DNA from: Myxocyprinus asiaticus
Lineage: Eukaryota; Chordata; Actinopteri; Cypriniformes; Catostomidae
NCBI RefSeq assembly: GCF_019703515.2
Contig: NC_059348.1
Span: 23,980,156-24,044,155 of the forward strand
Length of the DNA: 64,000 nucleotides
Reading direction: 5' to 3'
Shown here: positions 32,290 through 43,458 of the stretch, in pieces
Layout: each line of letters starts with the position of its first letter
Numbering within the stretch: the first letter of the stretch is position 1
Notes under the pieces: model-generated
What the model saw: the letters and a program-made list of their open reading frames with translations, nothing else
Told to the model about the DNA's origin: nothing
Databases searched by the model: none
Program-made: the position numbers and the translations under genes

Positions 32290-32960
32290 GTTGTCAACCT
32301 GACCCTCCATTGTCATCCAGCAGACCCAGCATCAAGCCCTCATCGAGCTACGCCTGGAACAGGAACAGTGGTTCCAACTCTTGCTCCAGGCCCAAGTGGA
32401 GGACCTGCAGGAATTCCGGAGCTTGATCAACAGAGAGGGGGCTGGCGCTGCGCCCCCCCAGAGCCCACTTTCCCCGTGACCCTTATGACGCTCGGGCCAA
32501 ATGGCGATCCGGAGGCCTACCTCGACTTGTTTAAATAGAGGTGTGAAAGTGGCCGCCCGACCAGTGGGCAGCCTGCTTGTTGCCGCTACTCTCTGGGGCT
32601 GCGCAGCTGGTAGCCCAACAACTTCCTGCCATCAGCCTCCTTAATTACCCAGACCTCAAGAAAACCATCCTGCAGCGAGTTGTAGTCTGGAGCAAAATCA
32701 CCAGCAGTTCTGATCCCTGAGATTCAGGAGACACGGCCACCCATTAGCCTTTTCCCAACAGCTCCTGGATGCTTGCCGGAAAGGGTTGCTGGCTAAGGGG
32801 ACCTGCGGCGCCATGGACATCGTTGACCTGGTGGTACTGGAGCAATTCATCGCCCAGCTTCCTCGTGGTATGGCCGAGTGGGTCCAGTGCCACTGCTGGC
32901 AGAGGACTACATGGCAGCACTTCCGGGAGGCAGAGAAGCAGACACTTTTTCTCTCTGTTC
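32290..32960 (+). pseudogene. Gmr1-type gag remnant with SCAN-like segment
   Basis: Pieces in different frames read ALIELRLEQEQWFQLLLQAQ (helical N-terminal part), TLGPNGDPEAYLDLFK (capsid start) and VVLEQFIAQLPRGMAEWVQ (32832-32890). The last resembles the core of the vertebrate SCAN domain, which is known to derive from the capsid of Gmr1-like elements. Gag would form the particle that packages element RNA. Several frameshifts and stops, and a CT-rich low-complexity stretch downstream (32945-33010), break it. Confidence 0.65.
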
Positions 32961-33154
32961 TCTCTCTCTCTCTCTCTCCCCTGCATCTCAAACCCCTCCC
33001 CCCTCTCGCCCTTCCCCTCTTGTTCCGGCTCCCCAGAGATGGGGAGGAACCCCACCCAAACCTTTTCCCCGAACTAAAGGGTCCTTCCCCATGTCTCCCT
33101 CTTCTCCTGTCTCTCTCCGCTCTCCTTCCCAGGTTGGCAGAACCACCCCCATGA

Positions 33155-33799
33155 GTGAGGAAGGGAGGCCTGGGCCAGTCTGCTGAGGCTGCAGGGAAGA
33201 TGGCACTTCCAGGATCAGTGCTCAGCGATGGAGGTGGCGACACTGGGGATACATACCACGCATTGGTGGATTCAGGATGTTCTCAAACCTCCATTCACCA
33301 ATGCTTGGTGCAAGACGTGGCATTGGGTATGAATAAATGGGTAAGGGTGCAGTGTGTGCACGGGGATATTCACAGGTATCCAGTGGTTACCACTGAGATA
33401 CTATTCTGGGGAAAAAAGCATAGAGTAGAGGCCACGGTTAATTCCTGCCTCACCCATCTACTGATTTTGGGAACGAATTGGCCTGGGTTTAAGAATCTAT
33501 TAAGGGAAATATGTGTGGATGGGTCCTGTAAAATGTTGTCTCGGTGTGTGACATGTGATGGTATGGCTGGAGAGGTGGTGCCAGGGCCATCTACGTCTGC
33601 TCCATGCAATGATGACACAGGAGAGAGAGTTCCCATCCTCAGGGGATTCCCTGAGGAGGATTTCACTCTAGAGCAGTCACGTGACGAGTCTCTCAAGCAC
33701 GCGTTTGACCAAGTGAGAGTAATCGATGGTCAACAGCTCCGGCCTGATGTCGCACTCACATTCCCGTGTTTTTCTATTTTCAAAGATAGGTTGTACTGA
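33155..33799 (+). pseudogene. Gmr1-type aspartic protease region
   Basis: This is an open frame of 214 codons. The active-site block is YHALVDSGCSQTSIH, with the catalytic Asp in D-S-G. Downstream, LLILGTNWPGFKNLL corresponds to the 'LGxDW' block of Gypsy proteases, with Asp replaced by Asn. The later part (EEDFTLEQSRDESLKHAFDQ) leads into the integrase zinc-binding region. The enzyme would mature Gag and Pol. The start is arbitrary because the native protein is a Gag-Pol fusion. The frame ends at a premature stop before integrase. Confidence 0.75.
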
Positions 33800-34860
33800 G
33801 TGATGCAGGACACTCAAACGAAAGAAAATACAACCCAATTGTTAGTACCAAAGAGCCATCGGGAAACCCTCTTCCAGGCAGCTCACCATAATCCAATGGC
33901 TTGCCATCTAGGGCACAATAAAACAGAATAATGGCCCATTTTTTTTTGGCCGGGCATTCACTGGGACGTTCACAAGTGGTGTGTGGTGTGCCGTGAATGT
34001 CAGTTGGTGAATCCACCGGCCACCCCAAAAGTGCCCTTGTGCCCTCTACCGCTAATCGAGGTCCCTTTCAAATGAATTGCCATGGACCTCGTTGGGCCAT
34101 TAGAATGGACCGCATGCGGGCATCGCTTTGTACTAGTTCTGGTGGACTATGCAATGCGATATCCGGAAGCAGTGCCCCTGTGCAACATCTCAGCACGTAG
34201 TGTTGCGGAGGCACTCTTCAGAATAATCTCCTGAGTGGGGATTCCAAAAGAAATCCTCACTGATCTAGGCACCACATTTATGTCAGGAACACTACGCGAA
34301 CTGTATGAATTGTTAGGTATTAAATCGATTCGCACCAGTGTTTACCACCCACAAACAGATGGGTTGATGGAACAATTTAATAAAACCTTAAAAAACATGA
34401 TTTGTAAGTTTGTACATGAGGATGCTAGAAATTGGGATAAGTGGCTCAATCCCCTGTTATTTGCAGTGTGAGAGGTCCCGCAAGCCTCCACAGGGTTTTC
34501 CTCATTCGAGCTACTGTATGGGCGTTGGCCACGTGGCGTGGACTTTCAAACAGCAGAAATGAAATCCAGTATGTCCTTGATCTTAGAGGAAAACTCCACA
34601 TTTTGGGGCAATTAACACAGGAGAATTTGCTCCAAGCTCAGGAACATAAAAGCCGGCTGTATGACAGGGGCACTAGACTATAGGAATTCACACCGGGAGA
34701 TAAAGTGCTTGTATTACTGCCCACCTCAAGCTCTAAATTACTTGCCAAGTGGTAAGGGCCCTTTGAGGTCACATGGCGAGTCAGATTATGAGCTTAAGCA
34801 AACGGATGGGGCGGGGCACCTCAAATTTACCATCTCAACCTCCTAAAATCATGGAGGGAG
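33800..34860 (+). pseudogene. Gmr1-type integrase (upstream of RT)
   Basis: The zinc-binding end is visible around 33900-34010 (HWDVHKWCVVCRECQLVNP, C-x-x-C). The DDE core follows: MDLVGPLEW (first Asp, 34081 region), LTDLGTTFMSG (second Asp) and HPQTDGLMEQFNKTL (Glu), with the last two in the open frame 34235-34471. After a stop the C-terminal part continues with FELLYGRWPRGVDF, the GPY/F-like block. At least three stops interrupt it. The enzyme would insert cDNA into the chromosome. Its position upstream of RT is the striking feature. Confidence 0.85.
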
Positions 34861-34869
34861 GCGGTTCCT

Positions 34870-36368
34870 GTGAGGACGTTAGTATCTAGTGACGGTAGTC
34901 CCTCAAACCAAATTCATTCACCCCGGTCCCTTGTGGGGACCATCTCTCACCATCGCAGCTCACAGATGTGGCCAGTTGCAAATGGAATTTGCGGACGTGT
35001 TCTCGTCACTTCCCAGTCACACGAACACCATATCAAGACCACCCCGGGGGTGGTGATTCATAGCCGGCCTTATCGCCTACCTGAACACAAAAAAAAGGTT
35101 GTTAAGGAAGAATTAGAGGCTATGATTAATATGGGAATACTAGAAGAGTCACACAGCAATTGGGCTAGCCCGGTGATTCTGGTGCCAAAGAGTGACGGGT
35201 CGGTCCGGTTCTGTGTTGACTGTCGCAACACAGAGTGAACACGGTGTCCAAATTTGACGCTTACCCAATGCCTCGGATTGACGAATTGCTCGATTGGTTG
35301 GGCACGGCTCAGTTTTATTCGACACTAGACTTAACAAAGGGTTATTGGCAGATCCCTTTAACTCCAATCTCCTGATAAAAAATAGCTTTTTCCACACCGT
35401 GACCCTTCCGTTCGGTTTGTTCAGGGCTCCAGCCACGTTCCAGCGTCTCATGGACAAAATCCTCAGACCCCATACAGCATATGCCGCTGCATATTTAGAT
35501 GATATTATTATCTATAGTAATGACTGGCAGTGGCATATGCAACATCTGAGGGCTGTCCTGAGAACGCTGGGATGGACGGGGATCACAGCCAACCCAAAGA
35601 AGTGCGCAATTGGGCGGGTGGAAGTTTGGTATCTGGGGTTCCACTTGGGCCATGGGCAGGTGCGTCCCCAGGTTGACAAAACAGCAGCGATCGTGGCCTG
35701 TCCGAGGCCCAAGACCAAAAAGGAGGTGAGACAGTTTCTGGGGCTGGCTGGCTACTATTGAAGGTTTGTGCCTAGTTACTCTGACGTCACCAGCCCGCTG
35801 ACTGATTTTACTAGAAAGGGGGCCCCTGATCCGGTCCAGTGGACTGAGTCATGCCAACAGGCTTTTCTAAAAATAAAGTCTGTGCTTTGTGGGGGACCAC
35901 TTTTATATGCTCCTAATTTCTCTCTCCCCTTTATTTTGCAGACATATGCATCAGACAGGGGGCTGGGGGTTGGGGGCAGTGCTCTCGCAGGAGGTGGAGG
36001 GGGAGGAGCAATCAGTGATGTACATTAGTTGTAAGCTCTCGCTGAGTGAGACTAAGTACAGCAGCGTGGAGAAGGAGTGTCTAGCAATCAAGTGGGCCTT
36101 CCTCACTCTCCGCTACTACCTGCTAGGGTGGGCCTTCACCTTCTGTTCAAATCACGCCCCACTCCAATGGCTCCACCGCATGAAGTTTACCAACGCGCAG
36201 ATCACCCGTTGGTACCTGGCACTTCAGCCATTCAAGTTTGAGGTGATCCACAGACCAGGAGTGCAGATGGCTGTGGTGAACTTCCTCTCCATAAATGGGG
36301 GGGAGGGGGGGGAGTTGGCAGTTCGGATGTTGCTCTGGCCTGTGTCGGGCGGTGGGGATATGTGGTGA
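34870..36368 (+). pseudogene. Gmr1-type reverse transcriptase and RNase H
   Basis: Open pieces 34870-35238, 35294-35761, 35768-36028 and 35889-36368 make up an RT/RNase H. RT blocks are HHIKTTPGVVIHSRPYRLPE, WASPVILVPKSDGSVRF, FYSTLDLTKGYWQI, TLPFGLFRAPATFQ and the intact catalytic YLDD (35492-35503). The connection contains KKEVRQFLGLAGYY. RNase H reads YASDRGLGAVLSQ (first Asp of 'DASD' replaced by Tyr), SSVEKECLAIKWA and the end block FKFEVIHRPG. Single-base frame changes and stops separate the pieces. Confidence 0.88.
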
Positions 36369-36503
36369 TGGGGGCGTGGTCGTGTGTCTGTCTGCTGGAG
36401 AGAAAGAGCGGTAAGGCTCGTCACCTGGGTTGTAATTATCTCTAACACTTGTCTCTTGTTATAGTGATGGCTGAGGGAGACTTAAAGGCCACCAGCTCAC
36501 CAG

Positions 36504-36565
<62 letters not shown>

Positions 36566-36740
36566 ATGAACTCGACGCTTACTGAATGTTGTGATTATCT
36601 GACTGAGTGTTCAAGGAAAAGATTATTTTGTTATCTGATTGAGTGAATAGACTGCATTAAGTCACCCCAGAACCTGAGGTAGAAATAAATAAAAGTATTG
36701 CCTGCACTGCTTCGTTGCTTTCTGACTCCTCTAACCAGAA
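36360..36740 (+). repeat. 3' LTR of the Gmr1-type element, with (GA)n
   Basis: Starts TGTGGTGATGGGGGCG directly after the RNase H frame. A long (AG)n tract lies at 36510-36564 and a polyadenylation signal in 'gaaataaataaaagtattg' near 36685. No 5' partner is in the window, so the right edge (about 36740) is approximate. Confidence 0.6.
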
Positions 36741-36839
36741 CTGGTTAAAGTTATAGTATATAAGGAGGCTCCAAAAACAGCCTAGTCCTTCAAGAGCAAG
36801 GATCGTTCAAGACTTGTCAATTTGCCAACATATGCTTCA

Positions 36840-37998
36840 GAAAATAATCCAGCACTTTGAGAACAATGTTCCCTAAAGACAAACTGGAAGGATTTTGGGC
36901 AATTCAGTGCATAATATAGATTCAAGGAATCTGGTCAAATCTTGATGCATTAAGGGCATGACAAAAAACACTTCTGAATGTGCTTGATCTCCTGTCACTC
37001 AGACGTCACTGTCTTAAAAAACGTCATTCATCTGTAATGGATATCATGAACATGGGCTTGGGATTAGTAAACCTTTGTTAGACAACACCACTCGCCACTG
37101 CATACACAGATGCAAGTTAAGACTTTACAATGCAATGCAGAAGCATACATCAACACTGTCCAGAAGCGCTGCTGACTTCTCTGGGCTCGGTTTCATCTTA
37201 GATGGAAAGTAGAACAGTGGAACCATGTTTTTTGGTCCAATGAGTCCACATTTCAAATAGTTTTTGAAAAGCACAGCTGTCATGTTCTCTGGACCAAAGA
37301 GGAAAAGGACCATCCAAGCTGTTATCAGCATCAGGTCCAAAAGCCAGTGTCTGTATGGGCCAGGGGTGTGTCAGTGCCATTGGCATGGGCAACTTGCTCA
37401 TCTGTGAGGGTACAATTAATGCAGACAGATATGTAAAAATGTTGGAGTAATATATACTGCCATCCAGCATGTCTTTTCCAGGGACATCCCTGCATTTTCC
37501 AGCAGGACAACACCAAAACACATACTGCCTGGATAACAAGTGCATGGCTGCATAAGCAGAGAGTGTGGGTGCTAGACTGGCCTACCTGCAGTCCTGACCC
37601 ATCTCCAATTGAGAATGTGTGGCACATTATGAAGCACACCATATGACAACAAAGACCCCACACAATTGTGCAGCTGAAGGAAAAATTCCACTTTCTAAAC
37701 TTAACAAAACTGTGTATTCAGTGCCCAAATACTAAATAAGTATTATTAGAAGAAATGGTGATGTTTCACAGTGGTAAACACTCGACTGTCCCAACTTTTT
37801 TGAGCGTATTGCAGTCATCTGATTTGAAATTACTGTACATTTTCAAAAAACAATGAAATTCACAAGGTAAAACATCATATAATGTGTAGTTGTAGTGCTT
37901 TCAATAAAGCAAAGGGTGAATATAATTTACAAATGACTCATTTTTTTTTTTATTAGTATTTTTCATACTGTCCCAGCTTTTTTGGAATTGGGGTTGTA
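36840..37998 (+). pseudogene. Tc1-like transposon with dead transposase, 5' truncated
   Basis: The catalytic half of a Tc1-type transposase can be read on the plus strand in changing frames: WSNESTFQIVFEKH (37234 region; the usual first Asp is Asn), FQQDNTKTHTAW (second Asp), then LDWPTCSPDPSPIENVW (Glu), with the spacing of a DD34E enzyme. Several stops occur. The right end, 'tttttggaattggggttgta', is a terminal repeat known from many fish elements. The matching left end was not found, so the copy is 5' truncated, close to the end of the Gmr1-type LTR. Confidence 0.75.
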
Positions 37999-38542
37999 TT
38001 TAAAATGTTTATCATGGAATATTGCCTACTGTCCCATTTGCTATTTTTATATAAAAAAAAGTAGGCAGTATATTGTACTAAAGTATGTGCAGTATTCAGT
38101 AAGATTTAAGCTAGTATTTAATTCTCATCAGCCAAAGTCAGAGCCAACCCTGCCTAATAAGTGACATATGCTGCAGCATAAGGGCCTCTGCTGCCACCAG
38201 GGTCCCCCTACCACTGGTTCAGTATAGCCATAGAATTATTTACATTAACCTTTTCATGAGTAGGGTCTAAATTCCTCTGCAGTGCCCTCTGGAGTTATTT
38301 TTGCCTGTGACACTGCACAGCCGGTAGAGAGGGCAGAGTGTAGACGAGTATTTCTATTTTTTTATTTTTTTATTTTTGATTTGTTTTCATAAAACAAATA
38401 CTGTATATAATATTGTAAACATGTGAACAAATGTGTTATGTCTGCTGTACTTTTTTGTTTTATTTATTTTGTTTTTATAGCTGTTAAAACAAATGAACAA
38501 ATAATATCAGCAGTCCAGTTTGCCTATGCACTGTTGGCATCT

Positions 38543-38547
<5 letters not shown>
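37999..38547. other. No recognisable gene
   Basis: Starts with repeat-like 'tagtatg/gcagtat' words (38005-38115). The rest is AT-rich, with no coding region recognised. Confidence 0.35.

Positions 38548-38583
<36 letters not shown>
38548..38583 (+). repeat. (TG)n microsatellite
   Basis: About 18 uninterrupted TG dinucleotides. Confidence 0.97.
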
Positions 38584-38585
<2 letters not shown>

Positions 38586-39089
38586 CAAGCGTTAATGTAA
38601 ACAGACTTGGCTGCGTGCATCAGATAATCGCGCTCGATCAGCATGTTTTCGCTGAGTATATGAGTTTTAAACTGTTATCGTGGTGCTTTTGTTATAGTTT
38701 GGCTGCCTATTTCAGAAAACAAATGTATTATATGCCTGAAAAGATTGTTTTAGTTGCTGTTTGTGTGAATGAAAACCGCATCTGCACCCAATAAGTAGAC
38801 GAGGCTGCGTGCATGGGAAGATCGCGTTTAGATATGATGACTGTGCATATACAAGCTGTGAACTGTAATCATGGTAATTTGGTGACAATCTGGCTGTTTG
38901 TTACATAAAATAAACATATTATGTGCTTGAAAAGACTCTTTGAGTGGCTGTTTGTTTGACAAATGACAACCGCTACTAATGTAAACAAACATGGAAGCAC
39001 GCATCAGAGGAAGATCTCGTTTGATGTACTGACTGTGCGTATAAGAGCTGTACACTTTTTATCGTGGTACGTTGGTGATGAGTTGGATA
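38584..39089. other. Diverged tandem-like repeat, no gene
   Basis: Similar phrases recur about every 190 bases at 38590-38770, 38800-38960 and 38970-39070: 'aatgtaaac...g...tgcgtgcatca', 'gatcgcgtttga', 'gagctgt...atcgtggt', 'ggctgtttgt'. This indicates an old tandem array. Nothing coding. Confidence 0.5.
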
Positions 39090-39091
39090 TA

Positions 39092-39630
39092 AACTACCGG
39101 TCAAAAGTTTTGAAACACTTACTCATTCTTTATTATATTTTTTTTTTCTTCACATTTTATAATAATAGTAAAATCATCAAAACTATGGAATAACATAAAT
39201 GGAACTATGGGAATTATGTTGTGACTAAAAAAAATCCAAAATAAATCAAAACTGTGTTATATTTTAGCATCTTCAAAGTAGTCACCCTTTGCCTAGAATT
39301 TGCAGAAATGTACCCTTGACATTTTCTCAACCAATTTCTTGAGGTATCACCCTGGGATTCATTTTAAACAGTATTGAAGGATTTCCCATCTATGTTGGGT
39401 ACTTATTGGCTGCTTTTCTTTATTATTTGTTCCAAGTCATCAATTTCAAAACTTTTTTATTTTTTTTAAATAAAATTTTAGTTTTATAATTAAACACATT
39501 TATATGGTGGCACAATTATATTTTTGTCTACAAAACTAATTTCAAACATTTAAGCATATGCCTTCAGATCAAAAGATTTTTAAGATCATGAGAAACATTT
39601 CAAAAGTTTCAAAAGTTTTTACCGGTAGTG
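39092..39630. mobile_element. Tc1-type non-autonomous element
   Basis: TA (39090-39091) is followed by 'aactaccggtcaaaagttt', and the right end is the inverse, 'aaaagtttttaccggtagtg', followed by TA (39631-39632). The terminal sequence is a common fish Tc1 end. The interior is AT-rich with fragments of the antisense transposase region ('caaagtagtcaccctttgcc'). It has no open frame. Confidence 0.75.
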
Positions 39631-41654
39631 TATGTCTATAGAATAAACTTATTCGGTGGTTTAAAAGACTGTATGAGTAACTGTTTGAGTGAATATAAAT
39701 CACAGATGCTTGACTAGTGCAGCCTGTGTCGGCGCGGAAGCCGATTTGAATCTGGCAGCTTGTAACTTAACTGACTGTTGCAGAAACACATATGTGTGAC
39801 GCTACTCTGCGGGGCCCAGTTATTTGTGACTTTACGTATGAAAGGGTTAAGTGAAAATAGCACTGGGCACACAGACCAGCTATATGCATGCCAATAGTCC
39901 AATGGAACCTGTCAAAACTAGTAAAAATATTGCATACGATTGAAGTAAAGATAAGGCGAGATACAGTAAGTATGTGAATTTGACCTCCCTCAGCCTAAGT
40001 TCTGATGTGGCAATATTAGTAAGACAGTTATCAGTTGAGTGGGCAGTCCGGATTCAAATCCACCTTTTGCCTGCTTTAGTATTTTTCCCCTTATCGATTT
40101 ATGTAAGCGAAGACATACAGTACATGGCACCGGAAAGTCACTTATTTTAAATAAAAATTAACACTAAATAAAATGTCTAAGGAGACTGTGATATCATTGA
40201 CAATAAATGCTGCATTTTCGTCATGATCACTAAAGGTTAGGCAGTGCAGAAAAGGGGGTGGGCGGGCGCACGCACACCTTTCCCGGTATGAAACGTGTGG
40301 TTGGTGGCTTTTTCTAGCGGCTCGGCCTCTCACGGGCCAGCGGAATGAGGGTTGCGGTAACCCATTTCCTGGACCTGAAGAAACCACTCTCTCTAAAGCC
40401 ACTCTCTGCATTTGAAGACAACAGTGACGAGGTACCAATATGTGACATCAGATGTGTTTCATCCCGCTGCCAGCAATGTAGTTAAGTTTCATCACAATAG
40501 CCTTCTAATTAGATAATATACTGTTTTATTATACACCAGGGTGCAAATACCATATGCCACTATTTACAGCAAGTGTTCTGTAACATACCTTAATTTGGTA
40601 ATTTAATTATTTCTGATTTATTTGCAAAGAATTTCATTAAATATATTTATTAATTTGTGCATGTGATGTGTGTTTGTTTAGTTTAAAAAAAATGGTGTTC
40701 TTTCTTTTTTGTACTCAAGAAGTAGTTGTACCTGTTCCAATAAATTACAGTTGATAGTTTTTCATTTTTAAGAAATACGCTTTTAAATAAATAGACTAGT
40801 TTATTTGCACAATTAATAAGTGTACTTGAAGGTAGGGGGGCCCTATTTTGAAAATCTGCTTAGGGCCCCCAAAATGCTAGGGCTGGCCCTGTCCAAAGAT
40901 GTGACAATTATGTATAATGTAAAATAAAGTGTATGTAATATCTATGTAAAATTAAACTCATGAGAACTGTTGTAACCAAAAGCTGAAAGGGGGTATCAAC
41001 AAAATTTCTTCATGGTTACCACAGAAGGAAAAACAATTGTCACTTTTACTTACTATGTTTCATTGTTACACTCTAATTGTCTTTACACATGGTACTATTA
41101 CTATCTGTACTGGTTTTCTATTTCTTCTGTCTACAAACCCTTTGTTCTTACAAAAGAGCCATATCAGCTGCTTGTGTGACAAGGCCGTTTCATTTGGTTC
41201 CCCTGCTGATTCTCAGCGCCAGAAGGAAGTCACATCTTCCACAATGCAATGAGAAACTAGACAGCCATGAATTAAGTGATGCGGCATTGAGGTGCTGTTC
41301 CTAAGTAACATACTGATTGAATGGTTAGGTATGCAAACATTGGTTACACTTTGAGTAGAAAAACATCACAGTATACAATAATTGGCTCTGTGATTAATAG
41401 CACCCTCCACAGGAATATGTAAGCATTGCAAAATGATTATGTTCTTATGAATATGGGGACTTGAGCTGAGCATGGTGTTTGCTATTTGTGAACACTGAAC
41501 ACCCTTGAGGTTACTAAAAGGAGACTTTAATTGTAGTTTTTTACTACCTAATTTATAAATCAGAAATAAGAAAAATAATTATTGTCAATTCCTGAAGGAT
41601 ACATCTGTGGAAAACTGCAGCAAAAAGATTCTGCCCCCACTGAAAAGATCATCT
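39631..41654. other. No recognisable gene
   Basis: Short open frames only. A moderately GC-rich patch lies at 40250-40400. Nothing could be assigned. Confidence 0.35.
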
Positions 41655-41860
41655 CAAACTAGCCTAAAGTGGTTTAAGCTGGTCTCCCAGCTTGGCCAAG
41701 TTGGTGATTATCTGGTTTAACATGTTGGCCAGCTGGTCTCCCAGTTTAGCCAACTGACAATTGCTCAAATCCCTCTAAAACCAAAAAAGACCAGCTATAG
41801 TAACCAGCTTGGCCAGGCTGGGAGAACTAAGACTGGTTTAAGTTGTTTGACCCATTTTGA
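41655..41860. repeat. Small foldback repeat
   Basis: The left arm ('ggtctcccagcttggccaag', 41681-41700) and the right arm ('cttggccaggctgggaga', about 41808-41825) are inverted copies that extend outward ('gtttaagctgg' against 'gactggtttaag'). This is a MITE-like palindrome with arms of about 60 bases. Confidence 0.6.
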
Positions 41861-42439
41861 AAGCTTTTTGAATAATTTTCTGAATATTTTGAATATTTTC
41901 CATGGCTCTGAAACTGATGCTAAAATATAGTTCAATAAAGAGCAAATATGATGATTAAATAAACAGATGATACGGAATGATTTTCAGCTGTGTAAAAAAC
42001 CCATTAGGGAATATTTATTTTGTTATATTATATTTATATGGCTGTGCACACATCTTTTTGCAAAAGAATGAGGAGAAACACTGGAGGAGATTACAATTAC
42101 AGTTTTTTTCAACTGCTTACACACAAAATCCTTACTTGTCACACAATTTCTGAAACCTGACACTCAAACACCAGAACCACACACCAAATCTGCAAAACCA
42201 TACACTAATTCTCGGCCTTCGACTCAGTTTTCAATTTCATAAAACAATTTTTTCAAAACACAACACGCAATTCTCTATATAACACACAAAAATCTAACAG
42301 GAAGTATTTTGATTTTCTTTTTCAAACACAACCAATCAAAATGCCACACTAATTCATCAGTGCCTCACACTAACTCCTCACATGTGCAGACACTCATTGC
42401 TTTACTTAACACCAACCAATCATGGCTTTAGAATAGGCC

Positions 42440-42447
42440 TATAAATA
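42440..42447 (+). promoter_or_regulatory. TATA box of the transposase gene
   Basis: TATAAATA lies 31-38 bases upstream of the first ATG (42478), within otherwise unremarkable sequence. The spacing suggests a very short 5' leader. Confidence 0.5.
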
Positions 42448-42798
42448 GGCCAAAGGTCAAGTTATAGGTTTTGAACAATGGATGCCAACAATGCAGACAG
42501 AGTAAGGGGAGTTGGAGGGAGAGCCAGAGGACGAGTCAGTTCGAATTAGAGGAGTTCAAAGAGGAGCAAGAGGAGGAGTTGGAATTGGGAGCAAGGGGAG
42601 GAAGAGGATGAGTCGGACGGGGAAGAGGAGGAGGACAAAGACCAGGAACAAGAAGAGTGGTCTCTGATGAGATTAGGGCTACTGTCATTGATCATGTAAT
42701 CAACCACGGTTTAATAATGAGAGAGGCTGGACAGAGTCCAGCCTAATTTGAGTCGATTTACAGTGGCGGGTATAATTCGAACCTTTAGAAATGAGAAC

Positions 42799-43072
42799 AG
42801 GTATGTTACAATCTACTGTAATGTACACATGTTCTAATGTACACCTAATAGCTATTTCAGCATAACATACGGTATACTATAATACATATATTTTAGCACC
42901 CATGCATCCATTTACTGCAGTACACTGCATGACTGGTCACAGTCTGGTGGGTTATTATACTGCACAACAGTACAGCTGACTGTAAGAAGACATTCTGACT
43001 ATATTGTATAAAATAGTATATATTATGTTACAGTTTATGTCACACACTCACACTGTTCTTGAATCTTCTACA
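42799..43072 (+). other. Intron 1 of the transposase gene
   Basis: Donor GTATGT after FRNENR; acceptor TTCTACAG before the second exon. It is AT-rich and noncoding, and its removal joins the DNA-binding part to the catalytic part. Confidence 0.65.
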
Positions 43073-43350
43073 GAGTGGAAAGGTGAAGGTTTCATGGTCT
43101 GCGAGGTCACATGTTCACTGAAGAGCAAGAGATGGCTATCGTGAATTTGGTTTTGGCCAATAATGCTATAACAATTCGCCAAATACGCAATCATATCCTT
43201 AATGATGCCACAATTTTGGCTAACAAAAATGCTGTGAGCCCCTCAACAATACATTGTGTCCTCCAGAAAAGTCAACTGAGAATGAAACCGCTGTACAGGG
43301 TCCCATTTGAAAGGAACTGTGACAGAGTTAAGAACCTTCGACATGACTTT

Positions 43351-43458
43351 GTGGATATATGCATACAACACTTTCTCCAATATATCAGACTTGCACCTAC
43401 CAAGTCAGGCTACTGGGTTGTGTATATACTGATCTACATATTCTTTTGTCTTTTACAG
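43351..43458 (+). other. Probable in-frame intron of the transposase gene
   Basis: It starts GTGGATAT and ends TTTTACAG. The 108 bases keep the frame open and would encode a hydrophobic insert (GYWVVYILIYIFFCLL) between RVKNLRHDF and RILEMDAHA. That insert is out of character for this protein, which supports splicing. Confidence 0.55.

Larger units (their letters stand above)
32262..36740 (+). mobile_element. Gypsy/Ty3 retrotransposon of Gmr1 type (integrase before RT)
   Basis: The plus-strand order is gag, aspartic protease, integrase, reverse transcriptase, RNase H and a 3' LTR. In ordinary Gypsy elements integrase comes last. The order seen here is that of Ty1/copia and, within Gypsy, of the Gmr1 group first described in cod. 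The integrase tail (YGRWPRGVDF, then NLLKSWREAVPV) runs directly toward the RT start, so this is not a rearrangement of two elements. The 5' LTR is missing: the left end begins inside the leader. Stops and frameshifts in every domain show it is dead. Confidence 0.85.

Noticed and set aside
32945..33206. Protein-coding genes in overlapping frames on both strands
   Set aside because: Low-complexity CT-rich DNA in the Gmr1-type gag/protease spacer creates long frames on both strands; none carries a recognisable domain.
36449..36646. Small plus-strand protein with Arg-Glu repeats
   Set aside because: Translation of the (GA)n tract in the LTR; no protein significance.
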